This document shows positions 1 through 13,888 of a stretch of DNA of 64,000 bases, piece by piece. Positions within the stretch are counted from its first letter, which is position 1. Every line of letters begins with the position of its first letter. Source of the stretch: Edwardsiella tarda ATCC 15947 = NBRC 105688 (lineage in GTDB: Bacteria; Pseudomonadota; Gammaproteobacteria; Enterobacterales; Enterobacteriaceae); NCBI RefSeq assembly GCF_003113495.2, contig NZ_CP084506.1, positions 682,001-746,000 on the forward strand. The letters are read 5' to 3'. The position numbers were made by a program, and so were the translations under genes. The notes under the pieces are model-generated. The model searched no databases and was not told the DNA's origin. It was given only the letters and a program-made list of their open reading frames with translations.

Positions 1-144
1 GCGCTTGAGTCAGCGGAAATTTATGCGCATGATGAAAAGGTTGGCGGCAGAAAAGGTGGTATAGCCTGGGCTGTGCTTTGGCTGAAATCTAGCATGGGGA
101 TGGCGTTGTTTCCGTTCACTCCATTGCCTCGCTCGCCAGGATGA
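1..144 (+). other. Partial open frame at left edge, function unknown
   Basis: Frame 1 is open from the window edge to a TGA at 142-144 (about 47 codons). The residues include GGRKGG and a short hydrophobic run, and I recognise no family. It faces the 3' end of bamD and stops just before a hairpin terminator at 152-174. In E. coli the equivalent interval between bamD and raiA is non-coding, so this may be a chance frame. Sequence to the left is needed to decide. Confidence 0.2.
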
Positions 145-151
145 TAAAAAT

Positions 152-178
152 AAAGGCAGCCATTGGCTGCCTTTTGTC
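152..178 (-). terminator. Rho-independent terminator of bamD, possibly bidirectional
   Basis: A perfect 10-bp stem, 152-161 with 165-174, encloses a 3-nt loop. It is flanked by A-rich sequence on the left, which reads as a T-run for the minus-strand bamD transcript, and by TTTTGT on the right. It lies about 35 bp past the bamD stop codon. Confidence 0.75.
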
Positions 179-208
179 GTTACTCATAGCCGTTATGCGA
201 CTATGCTA

Positions 209-946
209 TTAGGCGTTGTCGCCATTGAAGGCGATGATCTTCTGTACTTTGGCGGCTTCGCTCATCAGACCCAACTGACGGTAGGCGTTCTCCATCAGTG
301 GCAGCGCATCACGCGTCGCCTGAGTATCCGGGTAGTTACGTAGCATCTGCTCGACACGGTTGACCACGGCGACATAGGCACCGCGTTTGGTATAGAAGCG
401 TGCGACGGCTAACTCATGTTTTGCCAGACGGTTTTTTAGGAAGATGAGTCGTTTGGTCGCATCGCTACTGTATTGGCTGTTGGGATAACGCTGTACCAGC
501 TGGCTGAAATCACGGAAAGCCTGGCGGGCATGCTCCGGGTCACGGTCGGAGCGGTCAATACCGAAGAAGCCTTGCAATGCGCTATCGTCCATAGCCATGT
601 CGGTCAGGCCGCGCATGTAGAGCACATAGGGCATATTTTGGCTGGTTGGATTTAGGCGGATGAAGCGATCGATGGTAGCCTGTGCCATCGGCAGGTCGGC
701 CGACTTATAATAGGCATAGATCAGATCCAACTGTACCTGCTGAGAGTAAGGGCCAAATGGATAACGGTTATCCAGCGCTTCCAGTTGCGTAATCGCCGCT
801 TTAAAGTTACCGTCCTGCAGCTTTTGCTGTGCGGTAGCGTAGATTTCGGCAGGCGGATTGTCGGGCACCGCCTCTTTAGAGCTGGAGCAACCAACCAGCG
901 CCAGGCTCAACGTGGTGGCAGCCACCAGATATTTGATACGCGTCAT
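209..946 (-). CDS. bamD: Outer membrane protein assembly factor BamD
   Basis: BamD is the essential lipoprotein of the BAM complex, which folds beta-barrel proteins into the outer membrane. The 245-residue product has the same length as E. coli BamD. A lipoprotein signal peptide ends in the lipobox LVGC, with Cys20 the acylation site. The rest is made of helical TPR-type repeats, for example the segment around residues 37-75 with the NRYPFGPYS motif typical of the family. It is transcribed divergently from rluD across a 132-bp gap, the same arrangement as in E. coli. BamB, another BAM lipoprotein, is encoded at 38473-39651. Identification is firm. Confidence 0.97.
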   Translation of the reverse strand: MTRIKYLVAATTLSLALVGCSSSKEAVPDNPPAEIYATAQQKLQDGNFKAAITQLEALDNRYPFGPYSQQVQLDLIYAYYKSADLPMAQATIDRFIRLNPTSQNMPYVLYMRGLTDMAMDDSALQGFFGIDRSDRDPEHARQAFRDFSQLVQRYPNSQYSSDATKRLIFLKNRLAKHELAVARFYTKRGAYVAVVNRVEQMLRNYPDTQATRDALPLMENAYRQLGLMSEAAKVQKIIAFNGDNA

Positions 947-990
947 GACGTTTTGCTTACCCTTTTTATGTTGTTCCGGGCGGCTCTCCG

Positions 991-1019
991 TTAAGCTCCC
1001 GGCAAAGACCAGCTACAAT
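991..1019 (+). promoter_or_regulatory. Candidate sigma-70 promoter of rluD
   Basis: TTAAGC (991-996) and TACAAT (1014-1019) are separated by 17 bp, about 60 bp upstream of rluD. The -10 element is good and the -35 is weak. The opposite strand of the same gap should carry the bamD promoter, but I cannot place it with confidence. Confidence 0.35.
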
Positions 1020-1078
1020 AGCACACTATTTTAAACGGCAACGCCGAGAAAACCCAACGTTAACGAAAGAAACTCACT

Positions 1079-2059
1079 ATGGCACAACAAGTACAACTCA
1101 CCGCGACGGTGACGGAATCCCAGCTCGGCCAACGTTTAGATCAGGCGTTGGCGGAATTGTTCCCTGATTATTCACGTTCACGCATCAAAGAGTGGATCCT
1201 TGAGGATCGCGTCAGCGTCAATGGGATCATCATCAATAAGCCCAAGGAGAAGGTGCTGGGTGGTGAGCATATTGCCATTGATGCGCTGATTGAGGAAGAG
1301 AACCGCTGGGAAGCGCAGGATATCGCGCTGGATATCGTCTATGAAGACGAGGATATCCTGGTGATCAATAAGCCCCGTGATCTGGTGGTTCACCCGGGCG
1401 CCGGTAATCCCGACGGCACGGTGTTGAATGCGCTGCTGCATTATTACCCTCAGATCGCCGATGTGCCGCGCGCCGGGATCGTACATCGCCTGGATAAAGA
1501 CACCACCGGGTTGATGGTGGTTGCGAAGACGGTGCCGGCGCAGACGCGTCTGGTCGAGTCGTTGCAGCTGCGTGAAATCACCCGTGAATATGAGGCCGTC
1601 GCGATTGGTACCATGACCGCGGGGGGCACGGTGCGTGAGCCGATCGCGCGCCATCCGACGAAACGTACCCATATGTCGGTGCATCCGATGGGGAAACCGG
1701 CGGTGACTCACTACCGGATCATGGAACATTTCCGTGCCCATACACGCCTGCGCCTACGTCTGGAGACCGGACGAACGCACCAGATCCGTGTTCATATGGC
1801 GCACATCAACCACCCGCTGGTGGGCGATCAACTGTACGGTGGCCGCCCGCGTCCGCCGCGTGATGCCTCGCCGGAATTTATCCAGACGCTGCGCGCCTTC
1901 GATCGCCAGGCTCTGCATGCGACCATGCTGCGTCTTTACCACCCGATTAGCGGTATCGAGATGGAGTGGCACGCGCCGATTCCGGAAGATATGCAGCGTC
2001 TGATCGCGGTGATGCAAGAGGATGCCGAAACCTTTAAGGATGAGATGGACTGGCTATGA
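1079..2059 (+). CDS. rluD: 23S rRNA pseudouridine synthase RluD
   Basis: RluD converts uridines 1911, 1915 and 1917 (E. coli numbering) in helix 69 of 23S rRNA to pseudouridine, a modification important for ribosome assembly and termination. The 326-residue protein has an N-terminal S4 RNA-binding domain (about residues 18-80) and the RluA-family catalytic domain. The catalytic motif HRLDKDTTGL is at 136-145, with Asp139 the expected nucleophile. The stop codon overlaps the pgeF start by 4 nt, so the two genes are probably translationally coupled. The 23S gene it acts on is encoded 6 kb downstream in this window. Confidence 0.97.
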   Translation: MAQQVQLTATVTESQLGQRLDQALAELFPDYSRSRIKEWILEDRVSVNGIIINKPKEKVLGGEHIAIDALIEEENRWEAQDIALDIVYEDEDILVINKPRDLVVHPGAGNPDGTVLNALLHYYPQIADVPRAGIVHRLDKDTTGLMVVAKTVPAQTRLVESLQLREITREYEAVAIGTMTAGGTVREPIARHPTKRTHMSVHPMGKPAVTHYRIMEHFRAHTRLRLRLETGRTHQIRVHMAHINHPLVGDQLYGGRPRPPRDASPEFIQTLRAFDRQALHATMLRLYHPISGIEMEWHAPIPEDMQRLIAVMQEDAETFKDEMDWL

Positions 2060-2790
2060 AACTGATCACGCCGCGCTGGGCGGCGCCAGCGCGCGTCTCG
2101 GCGTGCTCCACGACCCGTGAGGGCGGTGTGAGCCAGGCACCCTATGCCTCACTCAATCTTGGGCTGCATGTGGGCGATGTGCCCGAGCAGGTGGAGGCCA
2201 ACCGCCAGCGCCTGTGTCAGGCATTGCAACTCCCGACGCCGCCGATCTGGTTAGAGCAGGTGCACGGTACTCGAGTATTGACGCTGACGGATTCGGCGGA
2301 AGAGAGAGATGTGCGCGCCGATGCGGCCTATACCCGTACTCCGGGGCAGGTCTGCGCGGTGATGACGGCGGACTGTCTGCCGGTTCTGTTCACCAGCCTA
2401 CGGGGCGATGAGGTCGCAGCGGCCCATGCGGGTTGGCGCGGGCTGTGTCATGGGGTGTTAGAGCAGACCTTAGCCTGCTTTGCCGCCGAGCCCTCACACA
2501 TCCTGGCCTGGCTGGGGCCAGCCATCGGACCGACGGCTTTCGAGGTGGGGCCCGAGGTGCGTGAGCAGTTTATCGAGCAAGATGCCGCCAGCGTGACGGC
2601 CTTCCAACCCGTCGCGGGGGGCAAATATTTGGCGGATATCTACGCGCTGGCGCGCCTGCGTCTCCAGGCGGTCGGTGTCCGCGATATCAGCGGTGGCGAC
2701 TGTTGCACGCTGAGCGATCCACAACGCTTCTTTTCCTACCGCCGAGCCGCCCAGACCGGGCGTATGGCCTCGCTGATCTGGTTCTCCTGA
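2056..2790 (+). CDS. pgeF: Peptidoglycan editing factor PgeF (YfiH, laccase-domain protein)
   Basis: This is a Cu-oxidase_4/DUF152 protein. In E. coli the family member YfiH (PgeF) removes misincorporated L-Ser from peptidoglycan precursors, and other members have purine nucleoside phosphorylase or laccase-like activity. The 244-residue product keeps the metal-binding triad: His70 in LEQVH, Cys107 in ADCLPV, and His124 in AHAGWRG. It overlaps rluD by 4 nt in an ATGA junction. Family assignment is firm; the physiological role rests on E. coli work. Confidence 0.93.
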   Translation: MKLITPRWAAPARVSACSTTREGGVSQAPYASLNLGLHVGDVPEQVEANRQRLCQALQLPTPPIWLEQVHGTRVLTLTDSAEERDVRADAAYTRTPGQVCAVMTADCLPVLFTSLRGDEVAAAHAGWRGLCHGVLEQTLACFAAEPSHILAWLGPAIGPTAFEVGPEVREQFIEQDAASVTAFQPVAGGKYLADIYALARLRLQAVGVRDISGGDCCTLSDPQRFFSYRRAAQTGRMASLIWFS

Positions 2791-2903
2791 ATCTCTGTTC
2801 GCCTACTGGATCGCCGAGGCGCGCCCAGGGGGGCGACAGCGCTGTACGCTTCGCGTGCCACCCTCCGTTGCACAAAAAATAATTAAATAATTGTCACAGT
2901 TTG

Positions 2904-2932
2904 GTTGAAAAGTGCAGTCTAGACCACACTTA
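2904..2932 (+). promoter_or_regulatory. Candidate sigma-32 (heat-shock) promoter of clpB
   Basis: GTTGAAA (2904-2910) and CCACACTTA (2924-2932) are separated by 13 bp. They resemble the RpoH elements CTTGAAA and CCCCATNT and sit 37 bp before the clpB start. E. coli clpB is known to be sigma-32 dependent, which supports the call. Confidence 0.6.
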
Positions 2933-2969
2933 TTCTCCAGAAGCAATTTGCATATGTCTCGGAGGAATC

Positions 2970-5543
2970 ATGCGTCTGGATCGCTTAACCAACAAGTTCC
3001 AGTTAGCCCTCGCTGACGCCCAGTCTTTGGCACTCGGGCGTGACAACCAATTTATTGAACCGATACATCTGATGAGCGCGATGCTCAATCAGGATGGGGG
3101 CACGGTTCGTCCGCTGCTGGCCTCTGCGGGCGTCGATATCGGCGCGTTTCGCCAGTCGCTGGAGCAGGCTATTAGCCGTCTACCGCAGGTAGAAGGTACG
3201 GGTGGCGATGTTCAACCATCCAATGAGTTAATTCGGGTTCTCAACCTGTGTGATAAGTTAGCGCAAAAGCACAACGACACGTACATATCGTCCGAGTTGT
3301 TTATCTTGGCCGCGATGGAAGAGCGCGGCAAATTGGCCGATATGCTGAAGGCCGCCGGTGCCTCTGCGCAGAAACTTAGCGCTGCCATTGAGCAGTTGCG
3401 TGGAGGAGAGAAAGTGGAAGATCAGAATGCCGAAGATCAGCGCCAGGCGCTGAAGAAGTACACCATCGACCTGACCGAACGTGCCGAGCAGGGCAAGCTG
3501 GATCCGGTGATCGGGCGTGACGAAGAGATCCGCCGCACCATCCAGGTTCTGCAACGCCGTACCAAGAATAACCCGGTGCTGATCGGGGAGCCGGGGGTCG
3601 GTAAGACCGCCATCGTCGAAGGGTTAGCTCAGCGCATCATTAACGGTGAAGTGCCGGAAGGCTTGAAGAATAAGCGTGTGCTCTCCTTGGATATGGGGGC
3701 GTTGATCGCCGGGGCGAAGTTCCGTGGGGAGTTCGAAGAGCGCCTGAAGGCGGTGCTGAACGATCTGGCGAAGCAGGAGGGCAGCGTCATCCTGTTTATC
3801 GACGAGTTGCATACCATGGTCGGCGCCGGCAAGGCCGACGGCGCGATGGATGCCGGGAACATGCTGAAACCGGCATTGGCGCGCGGCGAGTTGCACTGCG
3901 TCGGGGCAACGACCCTGGACGAATACCGTCAATATATTGAGAAGGATGCCGCGCTGGAGCGCCGTTTCCAGAAGGTTTATGTCGCGCAGCCCTCCGTCGA
4001 GGATACCATCGCTATCCTGCGTGGCTTGAAAGAGCGTTATGAACTGCACCACCATGTGCAGATCACCGATCCGGCTATCGTGGCGGCGGCGACGTTGTCA
4101 CATCGTTATATTGCCGATCGACAGTTGCCCGATAAGGCCATCGACCTGATCGATGAGGCCGCCTCCAGCATCCGGATGCAGATCGACTCTAAACCGGAAG
4201 CGTTGGATCGTCTGGAACGGCGTATCATCCAGCTTAAACTGGAGCAGCAGGCGCTGAAGAAGGAGTCCGACGAGGCCAGTAAGAAACGTCTGGAGATCCT
4301 GAATAGCGAGCTGGAGGAGAAGGAGCGTGACTACGCCTCACTAGAGGAAGAGTGGAAGGCGGAGAAGGCCGCGTTAACGGGCACCCAGAATATTAAAGCC
4401 GAGATCGAGCAGGCGAAGATCGCCCTGGAGCAGGCACGGCGTAGCGGCGATTTGGCGCAGATGTCGGAGATCCAGTATGGCAAGCTGCCAGATCTGGAGA
4501 AGCAGTTGCAGTCGGCGACACAGGCTGAAGGCAAGAGCATGAAGCTGCTGCGTAATAAGGTTACCGATGTCGAGATTGCCGAAGTGTTGGCACGCTGGAC
4601 CGGTATTCCGGTATCGCGCATGCTGGAAGGTGAGCGAGAGAAACTGCTGCGTATGGAAGATGAGCTGCATAAACGCGTCGTCGGCCAGAATGAGGCGGTT
4701 GAGGCGGTCTCTAACGCCATCCGTCGTAGCCGGGCCGGTTTGTCCGATCCGAATCGTCCCATCGGCTCTTTCCTCTTCTTGGGGCCGACCGGGGTAGGTA
4801 AGACCGAGTTGTGCAAGGCGTTGGCCAACTTCCTGTTCGACAGCGATGACGCCATGGTGCGTATCGACATGTCTGAATTTATGGAGAAGCACTCCGTATC
4901 GCGTTTGGTCGGGGCGCCTCCGGGATATGTCGGCTATGAAGAGGGCGGTTATCTGACCGAAGCGGTGCGTCGTCGTCCTTACTCGGTCATCCTGCTCGAC
5001 GAGGTCGAGAAGGCGCATCCGGATGTGTTTAACATCCTGCTGCAGGTGTTGGATGATGGTCGCTTGACGGATGGCCAGGGTCGTACCGTGGACTTCCGTA
5101 ACACGGTGGTGATCATGACCTCAAACTTGGGCTCTGATCTGATCCAGGATCGCTTCGGCGAGCTGAGCTATGGCGAGATGAAAGAGTTGGTCATGAGCGT
5201 GGTCACCCACCACTTTAGACCAGAGTTCATCAACCGTATCGATGAGACGGTGGTCTTCCATCCGTTGGGTCAGGAGAACATTAAGGCGATCGCCCGCATC
5301 CAGTTGCAGCGGTTGTATCAGCGGTTGGAAGAGAAGGGCTACAGCGTCACGATGAGCGAGGCGGCGTTGGATCAGCTCTCTCAGGCCGGCTTCGACCCGG
5401 TTTATGGCGCACGTCCGTTGAAGCGTGCCATCCAACAGGAGATCGAAAACCCGTTGGCACAACAGATCCTGTCCGGGAAACTGTTGCCGGGCAAACCAAT
5501 TACCCTGGCGTTGGACGGCGAGCAGATCGTGGCACAGCAGTAA
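2970..5543 (+). CDS. clpB: ATP-dependent disaggregase ClpB
   Basis: ClpB is the Hsp100 chaperone that, with DnaK, extracts proteins from aggregates after heat stress. Starting at the ATG at 2970, which has the strong ribosome site GGAGGA at 2961-2966, the product is 857 residues, the same as E. coli. The frame also runs open upstream to a TTG at 2901, but that would overlap the heat-shock promoter, so I reject it. It has the N domain, AAA-1 with Walker A GEPGVGKT, the coiled-coil M domain (roughly 410-520), and AAA-2 with GPTGVGKT. An internal start giving the short ClpB form is plausible, as in E. coli. A terminator follows at 5564-5590. Confidence 0.97.
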   Translation: MRLDRLTNKFQLALADAQSLALGRDNQFIEPIHLMSAMLNQDGGTVRPLLASAGVDIGAFRQSLEQAISRLPQVEGTGGDVQPSNELIRVLNLCDKLAQKHNDTYISSELFILAAMEERGKLADMLKAAGASAQKLSAAIEQLRGGEKVEDQNAEDQRQALKKYTIDLTERAEQGKLDPVIGRDEEIRRTIQVLQRRTKNNPVLIGEPGVGKTAIVEGLAQRIINGEVPEGLKNKRVLSLDMGALIAGAKFRGEFEERLKAVLNDLAKQEGSVILFIDELHTMVGAGKADGAMDAGNMLKPALARGELHCVGATTLDEYRQYIEKDAALERRFQKVYVAQPSVEDTIAILRGLKERYELHHHVQITDPAIVAAATLSHRYIADRQLPDKAIDLIDEAASSIRMQIDSKPEALDRLERRIIQLKLEQQALKKESDEASKKRLEILNSELEEKERDYASLEEEWKAEKAALTGTQNIKAEIEQAKIALEQARRSGDLAQMSEIQYGKLPDLEKQLQSATQAEGKSMKLLRNKVTDVEIAEVLARWTGIPVSRMLEGEREKLLRMEDELHKRVVGQNEAVEAVSNAIRRSRAGLSDPNRPIGSFLFLGPTGVGKTELCKALANFLFDSDDAMVRIDMSEFMEKHSVSRLVGAPPGYVGYEEGGYLTEAVRRRPYSVILLDEVEKAHPDVFNILLQVLDDGRLTDGQGRTVDFRNTVVIMTSNLGSDLIQDRFGELSYGEMKELVMSVVTHHFRPEFINRIDETVVFHPLGQENIKAIARIQLQRLYQRLEEKGYSVTMSEAALDQLSQAGFDPVYGARPLKRAIQQEIENPLAQQILSGKLLPGKPITLALDGEQIVAQQ

Positions 5544-5563
5544 TTCACGATGGCGCAATACGA

Positions 5564-5590
5564 GGGCAGCCCGATGGCTGCCCTTTCTTT
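5564..5590 (+). terminator. Rho-independent terminator of clpB
   Basis: GGGCAGCC (5564-5571) pairs perfectly with GGCTGCCC (5576-5583) around a 4-nt loop, and is followed by TTTCTTTT. Confidence 0.85.
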
Positions 5591-5684
5591 TAGCTATTTC
5601 CCATCAGCGGAGGCCGGAAAAGGTATGAAAATAACGCACTCTGTATGTAAAGTGGTCGAATGATAAAAAAGTTGTAATTAGGGC

Positions 5685-5712
5685 TTGTCAGGCGGCGTAA
5701 TCTCCCTATAAT
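5685..5712 (+). promoter_or_regulatory. rRNA operon promoter P1
   Basis: TTGTCA (5685-5690) and TATAAT (5707-5712) have the 16-bp spacing typical of rrn P1, followed by a GC-rich discriminator GCGCCTCC. The AT-rich stretch just upstream (5661-5680) fits an UP element. The whole core is nearly identical to E. coli rrnB P1, so stringent and growth-rate control is expected. Confidence 0.9.
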
Positions 5713-5793
5713 GCGCCTCCATCGACACGGCACTTGTGAACAACATCACAAGATGAGCCGGGGAGAGTGAAGTGAAAAGCGAGAAATTAATCG

Positions 5794-5821
5794 TTGACAC
5801 TCACCGAGGAAAGCGTAATAT
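5794..5821 (+). promoter_or_regulatory. rRNA operon promoter P2
   Basis: TTGACA (5794-5799) and TAATAT (5816-5821) are separated by 16 bp, about 110 bp after P1. This is the usual position of rrn P2. Confidence 0.8.
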
Positions 5822-5860
5822 ACGCAACCTCGACTTGGTAAGGGAAACTTGCTAAGTCAC

Positions 5861-5873
5861 TGCTCTTTAACAA
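5861..5873 (+). promoter_or_regulatory. rrn leader boxA antitermination site
   Basis: TGCTCTTTAACAA is the canonical boxA bound by NusB/NusE in rRNA leaders. A second copy lies in the 16S-23S spacer at 7787-7799, as expected for an rrn operon. Confidence 0.85.
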
Positions 5874-6013
5874 ATTATCAGACAATCTGTGTGGGCACTC
5901 GCAAGATTCGTATTAAGCATTCCTCGGAATGCCAAAATATTTAAAGTCTTGAAGAGTGACAGCAGTTAATTCATTACGAATAAACAGTTTAATTTCTTTG
6001 AGCATCAAGCTTT

Positions 6014-7555
<1,542 letters not shown>

Positions 7556-7638
7556 CCTGAAGATACGAAATATTGTGTAGTGCTCACACAGATTGTCTGA
7601 TAGATGTTCGAGCAAAGCGTCTGCGAAGTCGACCCAGT

Positions 7639-7714
7639 GTCCCCTTCGTCTAGAGGCCTAGGACACCGCCCTTTCACGGCGGTAACAGGGGTTCGAATCC
7701 CCTAGGGGACGCCA
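7639..7714 (+). tRNA. tRNA-Glu (anticodon TTC)
   Basis: The 76-nt cloverleaf starts GTCCCCTTCGTC and ends with an encoded GCCA. The anticodon TTC lies in the loop CTTTCAC. It is the only tRNA in the 16S-23S spacer, so this operon belongs to the tRNA-Glu class rather than the Ile/Ala class. Confidence 0.96.
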
Positions 7715-7786
7715 TTTGCGGTATCGGGTGAAAGACGGTGCCAACAATATTGCAAAACGGACTTGCGAGTCATGTTTGCAATATTT

Positions 7787-7799
7787 TGCTCTTTAACAA
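7787..7799 (+). promoter_or_regulatory. Spacer boxA antitermination site
   Basis: TGCTCTTTAACAA recurs here between tRNA-Glu and 23S. It is identical to the leader boxA at 5861-5873. Confidence 0.8.
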
Positions 7800-7904
7800 T
7801 CTGGAACAAGCTGAAAATTCGAAAACAATCGAATTGCTTTTAACAAGTGATTCGAGAGTCTCTCAAATGCTTGCAGCACGAAGTGAAACACCTTCGGGTT
7901 GTGA

Positions 7905-10811
<2,907 letters not shown>

Positions 10812-10899
10812 ACAACACCGAAGGTGTTTTTAGAGAGACGAATTTAGCTTGTTCAAGATTGGAACCGATGGCCTGAATGGCGGTTGGTGAAACAGAATT

Positions 10900-11019
10900 T
10901 GCCTGGCGGCGATAGCGCGGTGGTCCCACCTGACCCCATGCCGAACTCAGAAGTGAAACGCCGTAGCGCCGATGGTAGTGTGGGGTCTCCCCATGCGAGA
11001 GTAGGGAACTGCCAGGCAT
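10900..11019 (+). rRNA. rrf: 5S ribosomal RNA
   Basis: The 120-nt gene begins TGCCTGGCGGC and ends ACTGCCAGGCAT; the two ends pair as the expected terminal helix. It lies 88 bp after 23S. Confidence 0.96.
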
Positions 11020-11064
11020 CAAATTTAGCAGTACCCCGGAAACGGGTGTGATACAAAATTCGGT

Positions 11065-11141
11065 GGAGCGGTAGTTCAGTTGGTTAGAATACCTGCCTGT
11101 CACGCAGGGGGTCGCGGGTTCGAGTCCCGTCCGTTCCGCCA
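11065..11141 (+). tRNA. tRNA-Asp (anticodon GTC), distal gene of the rRNA operon
   Basis: The 77-nt tRNA begins GGAGCGGTAGTTC, has GTC in the anticodon loop, and carries an encoded CCA end. It lies 45 bp after 5S and before the operon terminator, so it is co-transcribed. In E. coli a distal tRNA-Asp is found in rrnC and rrnH. An identical copy lies at 16796-16872. Confidence 0.96.
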
Positions 11142-11150
11142 CTCATTTTA

Positions 11151-11182
11151 AAAGGCCCGCTATTTATAGCGGGCCTTTTTTC
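11151..11182 (+). terminator. rRNA operon terminator
   Basis: A perfect 12-bp stem, 11151-11162 with 11167-11178, has a 4-nt loop and runs into a T-tract. Confidence 0.9.
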
Positions 11183-11475
11183 ATATGCACTTCCTGGTCG
11201 ATTAGTTAGCCTTAGCCGATTCACCGACTCATCCCCTTGATCGACGTTTCACTGATTAATCCGTTGCGCTGTGTGCCATTCTTTGGTTATCAACAGAAGG
11301 CGATACCGGTGATAACGCGTTTCGCTGATGCCGCCAGATCGCTCCCGCTGATTGTCGTCATAAGTCTGTTAGCCGTTAAGGTATCGCGCTATTGTTCGCT
11401 TGCGGTTCGGATCTGTGCGTAGCCTCCTACGTCGCTGAGATGCAGAGACCGCTACCTCCATGATGAAAGAGACGG
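11183..11475. other. Non-coding gap between the rRNA operon and the yafD promoter
   Basis: In E. coli dkgB and yafC occupy the position between rrnH and yafD. Here I see neither gene nor a clear remnant, and open frames in the gap lack family features. A yafD promoter candidate closes the gap at 11476. Confidence 0.5.
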
Positions 11476-11504
11476 TTGTAATTCGAGCTGTGCATACCTA
11501 TAAC
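11476..11504 (+). promoter_or_regulatory. Candidate sigma-70 promoter of yafD
   Basis: TTGTAA (11476-11481) and TATAAC (11499-11504) are separated by 17 bp, about 85 bp before the chosen yafD start. Confidence 0.45.
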
Positions 11505-11589
11505 AGAAGAGTAGACTCGTTAAGATAACGTAGTGTGTGCGCCATCGCGGCTCATCTCTACGGTGTATTTTGAGCAACAGGCGGTAAAC

Positions 11590-12375
11590 GTGCGCAAAAA
11601 GAACTTTGCTATGCGCTATACGGCGGGTATGCCGGCGACGCGTATTTTCCCCGGCGCTATTCATGAGCTTGGTCAACCCGTGGCGGCGACACATGCGCTG
11701 CCAAGCGATGACATCCTACGCATCATGGTCTGGAATATCTTCAAGCAGCAACGAGCCGATTGGCTCTCGGTGTTGAAGGAGTATGGGCGGCGTTCGCAGC
11801 TGGTGTTGCTGCAAGAGGCACAGACGACGCCTGAGCTAGTCCGTTTCGCCACCAGTAACTATCTTACGGCCGATCAGGTACCCGCCTTCTCCCTACCGCA
11901 GCACCCCTCCGGGGTGATGACACTGGCGGCGGCTCATCCCATCTATTGTTGCCCGTTGCGTGAGAAAGAGCCGCTGATCCGCTTGGCGAAGTCGGCGTTG
12001 GTGACGGTCTATCCTCTATTCGATGGGCGCCTGCTGATGGTGGTTAACATCCATGCGGTGAACTTTAGTCTCGGCGTCGAGGTGTATAGTAAGCAGTTAG
12101 ATCCCATCGGCGAGCAGATCGCCTTGCATAAGGGGCCGGTGATCATGGCGGGGGATTTTAATGCCTGGAGCAATCGCCGCCTCAACGCGCTACGACGCTT
12201 CGCCAGTGGGATGGAGCTTCGTGAGGTGCATTTTACGAATGATCAGCGTCGTACCGCCTTTGGCCGCCCGCTGGACTTTGTGTTTTATCGTGGCTTGGGA
12301 GTGGTTGAGGCCTCGGTATTAGTCACCCAGGCATCGGATCATAATCCGCTATTGGTCGAGTTCCGCCCGGAATAG
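11590..12375 (+). CDS. yafD: Endonuclease/exonuclease/phosphatase-family protein YafD
   Basis: This is a member of the EEP (DNase I-like) fold. The biochemical substrate of YafD is not established. I chose the GTG at 11590, giving [13 protein letters not shown], because this aligns with the E. coli N-terminus; the frame stays open 19 codons further upstream. The 261-residue product keeps the fold's signature pieces: WNIFKQQ near the N-terminus, the LLQEAQ glutamate motif, [10 protein letters not shown], and the C-terminal [11 protein letters not shown] terminator shared with the converging mltD follows. Family is firm, function uncertain. Confidence 0.9.
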   Translation: MRKKNFAMRYTAGMPATRIFPGAIHELGQPVAATHALPSDDILRIMVWNIFKQQRADWLSVLKEYGRRSQLVLLQEAQTTPELVRFATSNYLTADQVPAFSLPQHPSGVMTLAAAHPIYCCPLREKEPLIRLAKSALVTVYPLFDGRLLMVVNIHAVNFSLGVEVYSKQLDPIGEQIALHKGPVIMAGDFNAWSNRRLNALRRFASGMELREVHFTNDQRRTAFGRPLDFVFYRGLGVVEASVLVTQASDHNPLLVEFRPE

Positions 12376-12396
12376 CGCTGGGATCTGTGAGCCAAT

Positions 12397-12425
12397 AAAA
12401 AAAGCGCCGCGAGGGCGCTTTTTTT
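12397..12425. terminator. Bidirectional terminator between yafD and mltD
   Basis: A GCGCC/GGCGC stem (12404-12408 with 12414-12418) is extended by A-run and T-run arms on each side. It can therefore end both converging transcripts. Confidence 0.85.
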
Positions 12426-12439
12426 GCTGCAGGAAAACG

Positions 12440-13819
12440 TCAACTATTGCCGTCTTGCTTATCTTTCACATACAACGTCAGCAAGTCACCCGGCTGGATC
12501 TGGCCGTTATCGTTAACCTTGCTATTCCAGCGCATGACATCATCGAGATCGACGCCATGGCGGCGCGCGATGCTGGAGAGCGAATCACCTTTACGCACCT
12601 TGTAGGTGATGGTGTTGTCCGCCAACGCTTTCGCATTACCGTTAGCCGCGACCTTCAAGGTCTGCCCCGCCTTCAGTGTGCTGCCGCGCAGGTTATTCAT
12701 GCTCAGCAGCGTCTGTTGCGTCATGTTCAGGCGACGGGCAATCCCCGAAATGGTATCGCCGCTACGAACCTTGTAGGTCGAGCTCGTCCGGTTATCAGCC
12801 AACTGCGTATCGGGCTGAATCGCGGCGATCTCACGCTCGGCCAACGAGTCTTTCAGACGATCGACATGCGCCAAAGGAACCATGATGTAACGCGGGCCAT
12901 GGCCTCGTGGTGCGGTCACATTGCGCTTATAGCCTGAGTTAAATGACTTCAGCTTGGTCAGCGACATACCTGCCATTTCGGCGGCTTGGCTGAGCTGAAT
13001 CTGCTGCCCGACGTCAACGCGTGCCAAGGCTCGCTCCTGACTCGACTTCGGCAGTTTAATCCCATAGCGCTGGTTGTGCTTGATGATGTCGCTTAACGCT
13101 AACACCTTGGGCACATAGATCGACGTTTCACGCGGCAGAGAGAGCGACCAAAAATCGGTCGGACGCCCTTTGCGTTTATTGGCCTTGATCGCCTGCATGA
13201 CACGCCCTTCACCGCTGTTAAAGGCGGCGAGGGTCAGCAGCCAGTCACCACCGAACATCTTGTTCATACGCTGCATCATATCCAGCGCGGCGGTGGTGGA
13301 GGCGGCGACGTCTCGGCGACCGTCATACCATTGATTCTGTTTTAATCCGTAATTACGACCCGTTTGAGGCACGATCTGCCATAGCCCTGCGGCATTGGCC
13401 GATGACGTTGCATGCGGATTAAAAGCGCTCTCCACTATGGGTAGCAGTACCAGTTCCATCGGCATATTACGTTTCTTAATCTGCTCGACAATCCAGTACA
13501 TGTACGGCTCTGCCCGTAATGTTACATCGTGGAGATAGCTCTTATTGCGTAAATACTTGTTTCTTTGTTCACGGACCCGGTAGTTATCCGGAACCTTCAT
13601 CTTCATGTCGTCACTAATGAAGCCCCATAAATCATCCTGCGCGATGGTACTACTGGTGTCTCCCCATCGCGCGGAGGTCGCTCGTGCGGCCGAGGGCTGT
13701 CCTGCTTCACTTCGACTGACAGAAGACAAACTCTGTGCATGCTGTTCTGGCTGCGACTGGGAACCCCCATGGCAGCCAGCTAACAACACAGAGGCGAAGA
13801 TTATCGCTCTAGCCTTCAT
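12440..13819 (-). CDS. mltD: Membrane-bound lytic murein transglycosylase D
   Basis: MltD cleaves glycan strands of peptidoglycan, forming 1,6-anhydromuramic ends, and is anchored to the outer membrane. Starting at the ATG at 13819 gives a lipoprotein signal ending in LLAGC, with Cys16 modified. The longer frame to 13879 would bury this signal. The 459-residue product has the family-1 transglycosylase domain with Glu130 in LPIVESAFNPHA as the expected catalytic acid and the GEGRV motif. Two C-terminal LysM repeats, each of the YKVRSGDT/YKVRKGDS type, bind glycan. E. coli MltD is 452 residues. Confidence 0.96.
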   Translation of the reverse strand: MKARAIIFASVLLAGCHGGSQSQPEQHAQSLSSVSRSEAGQPSAARATSARWGDTSSTIAQDDLWGFISDDMKMKVPDNYRVREQRNKYLRNKSYLHDVTLRAEPYMYWIVEQIKKRNMPMELVLLPIVESAFNPHATSSANAAGLWQIVPQTGRNYGLKQNQWYDGRRDVAASTTAALDMMQRMNKMFGGDWLLTLAAFNSGEGRVMQAIKANKRKGRPTDFWSLSLPRETSIYVPKVLALSDIIKHNQRYGIKLPKSSQERALARVDVGQQIQLSQAAEMAGMSLTKLKSFNSGYKRNVTAPRGHGPRYIMVPLAHVDRLKDSLAEREIAAIQPDTQLADNRTSSTYKVRSGDTISGIARRLNMTQQTLLSMNNLRGSTLKAGQTLKVAANGNAKALADNTITYKVRKGDSLSSIARRHGVDLDDVMRWNSKVNDNGQIQPGDLLTLYVKDKQDGNS

Positions 13820-13888
13820 GTGTTTGTCACTGGTGATTAAAAGACGAGCAATAATACTTTGCTTGGCCGCGCAACACAAGAAAAAGCT

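Noticed and set aside
2901..2969. N-terminal extension of ClpB from a TTG
   Set aside because: It overlaps the heat-shock promoter, lacks conservation, and the ATG at 2970 has a strong ribosome site and gives the expected length.
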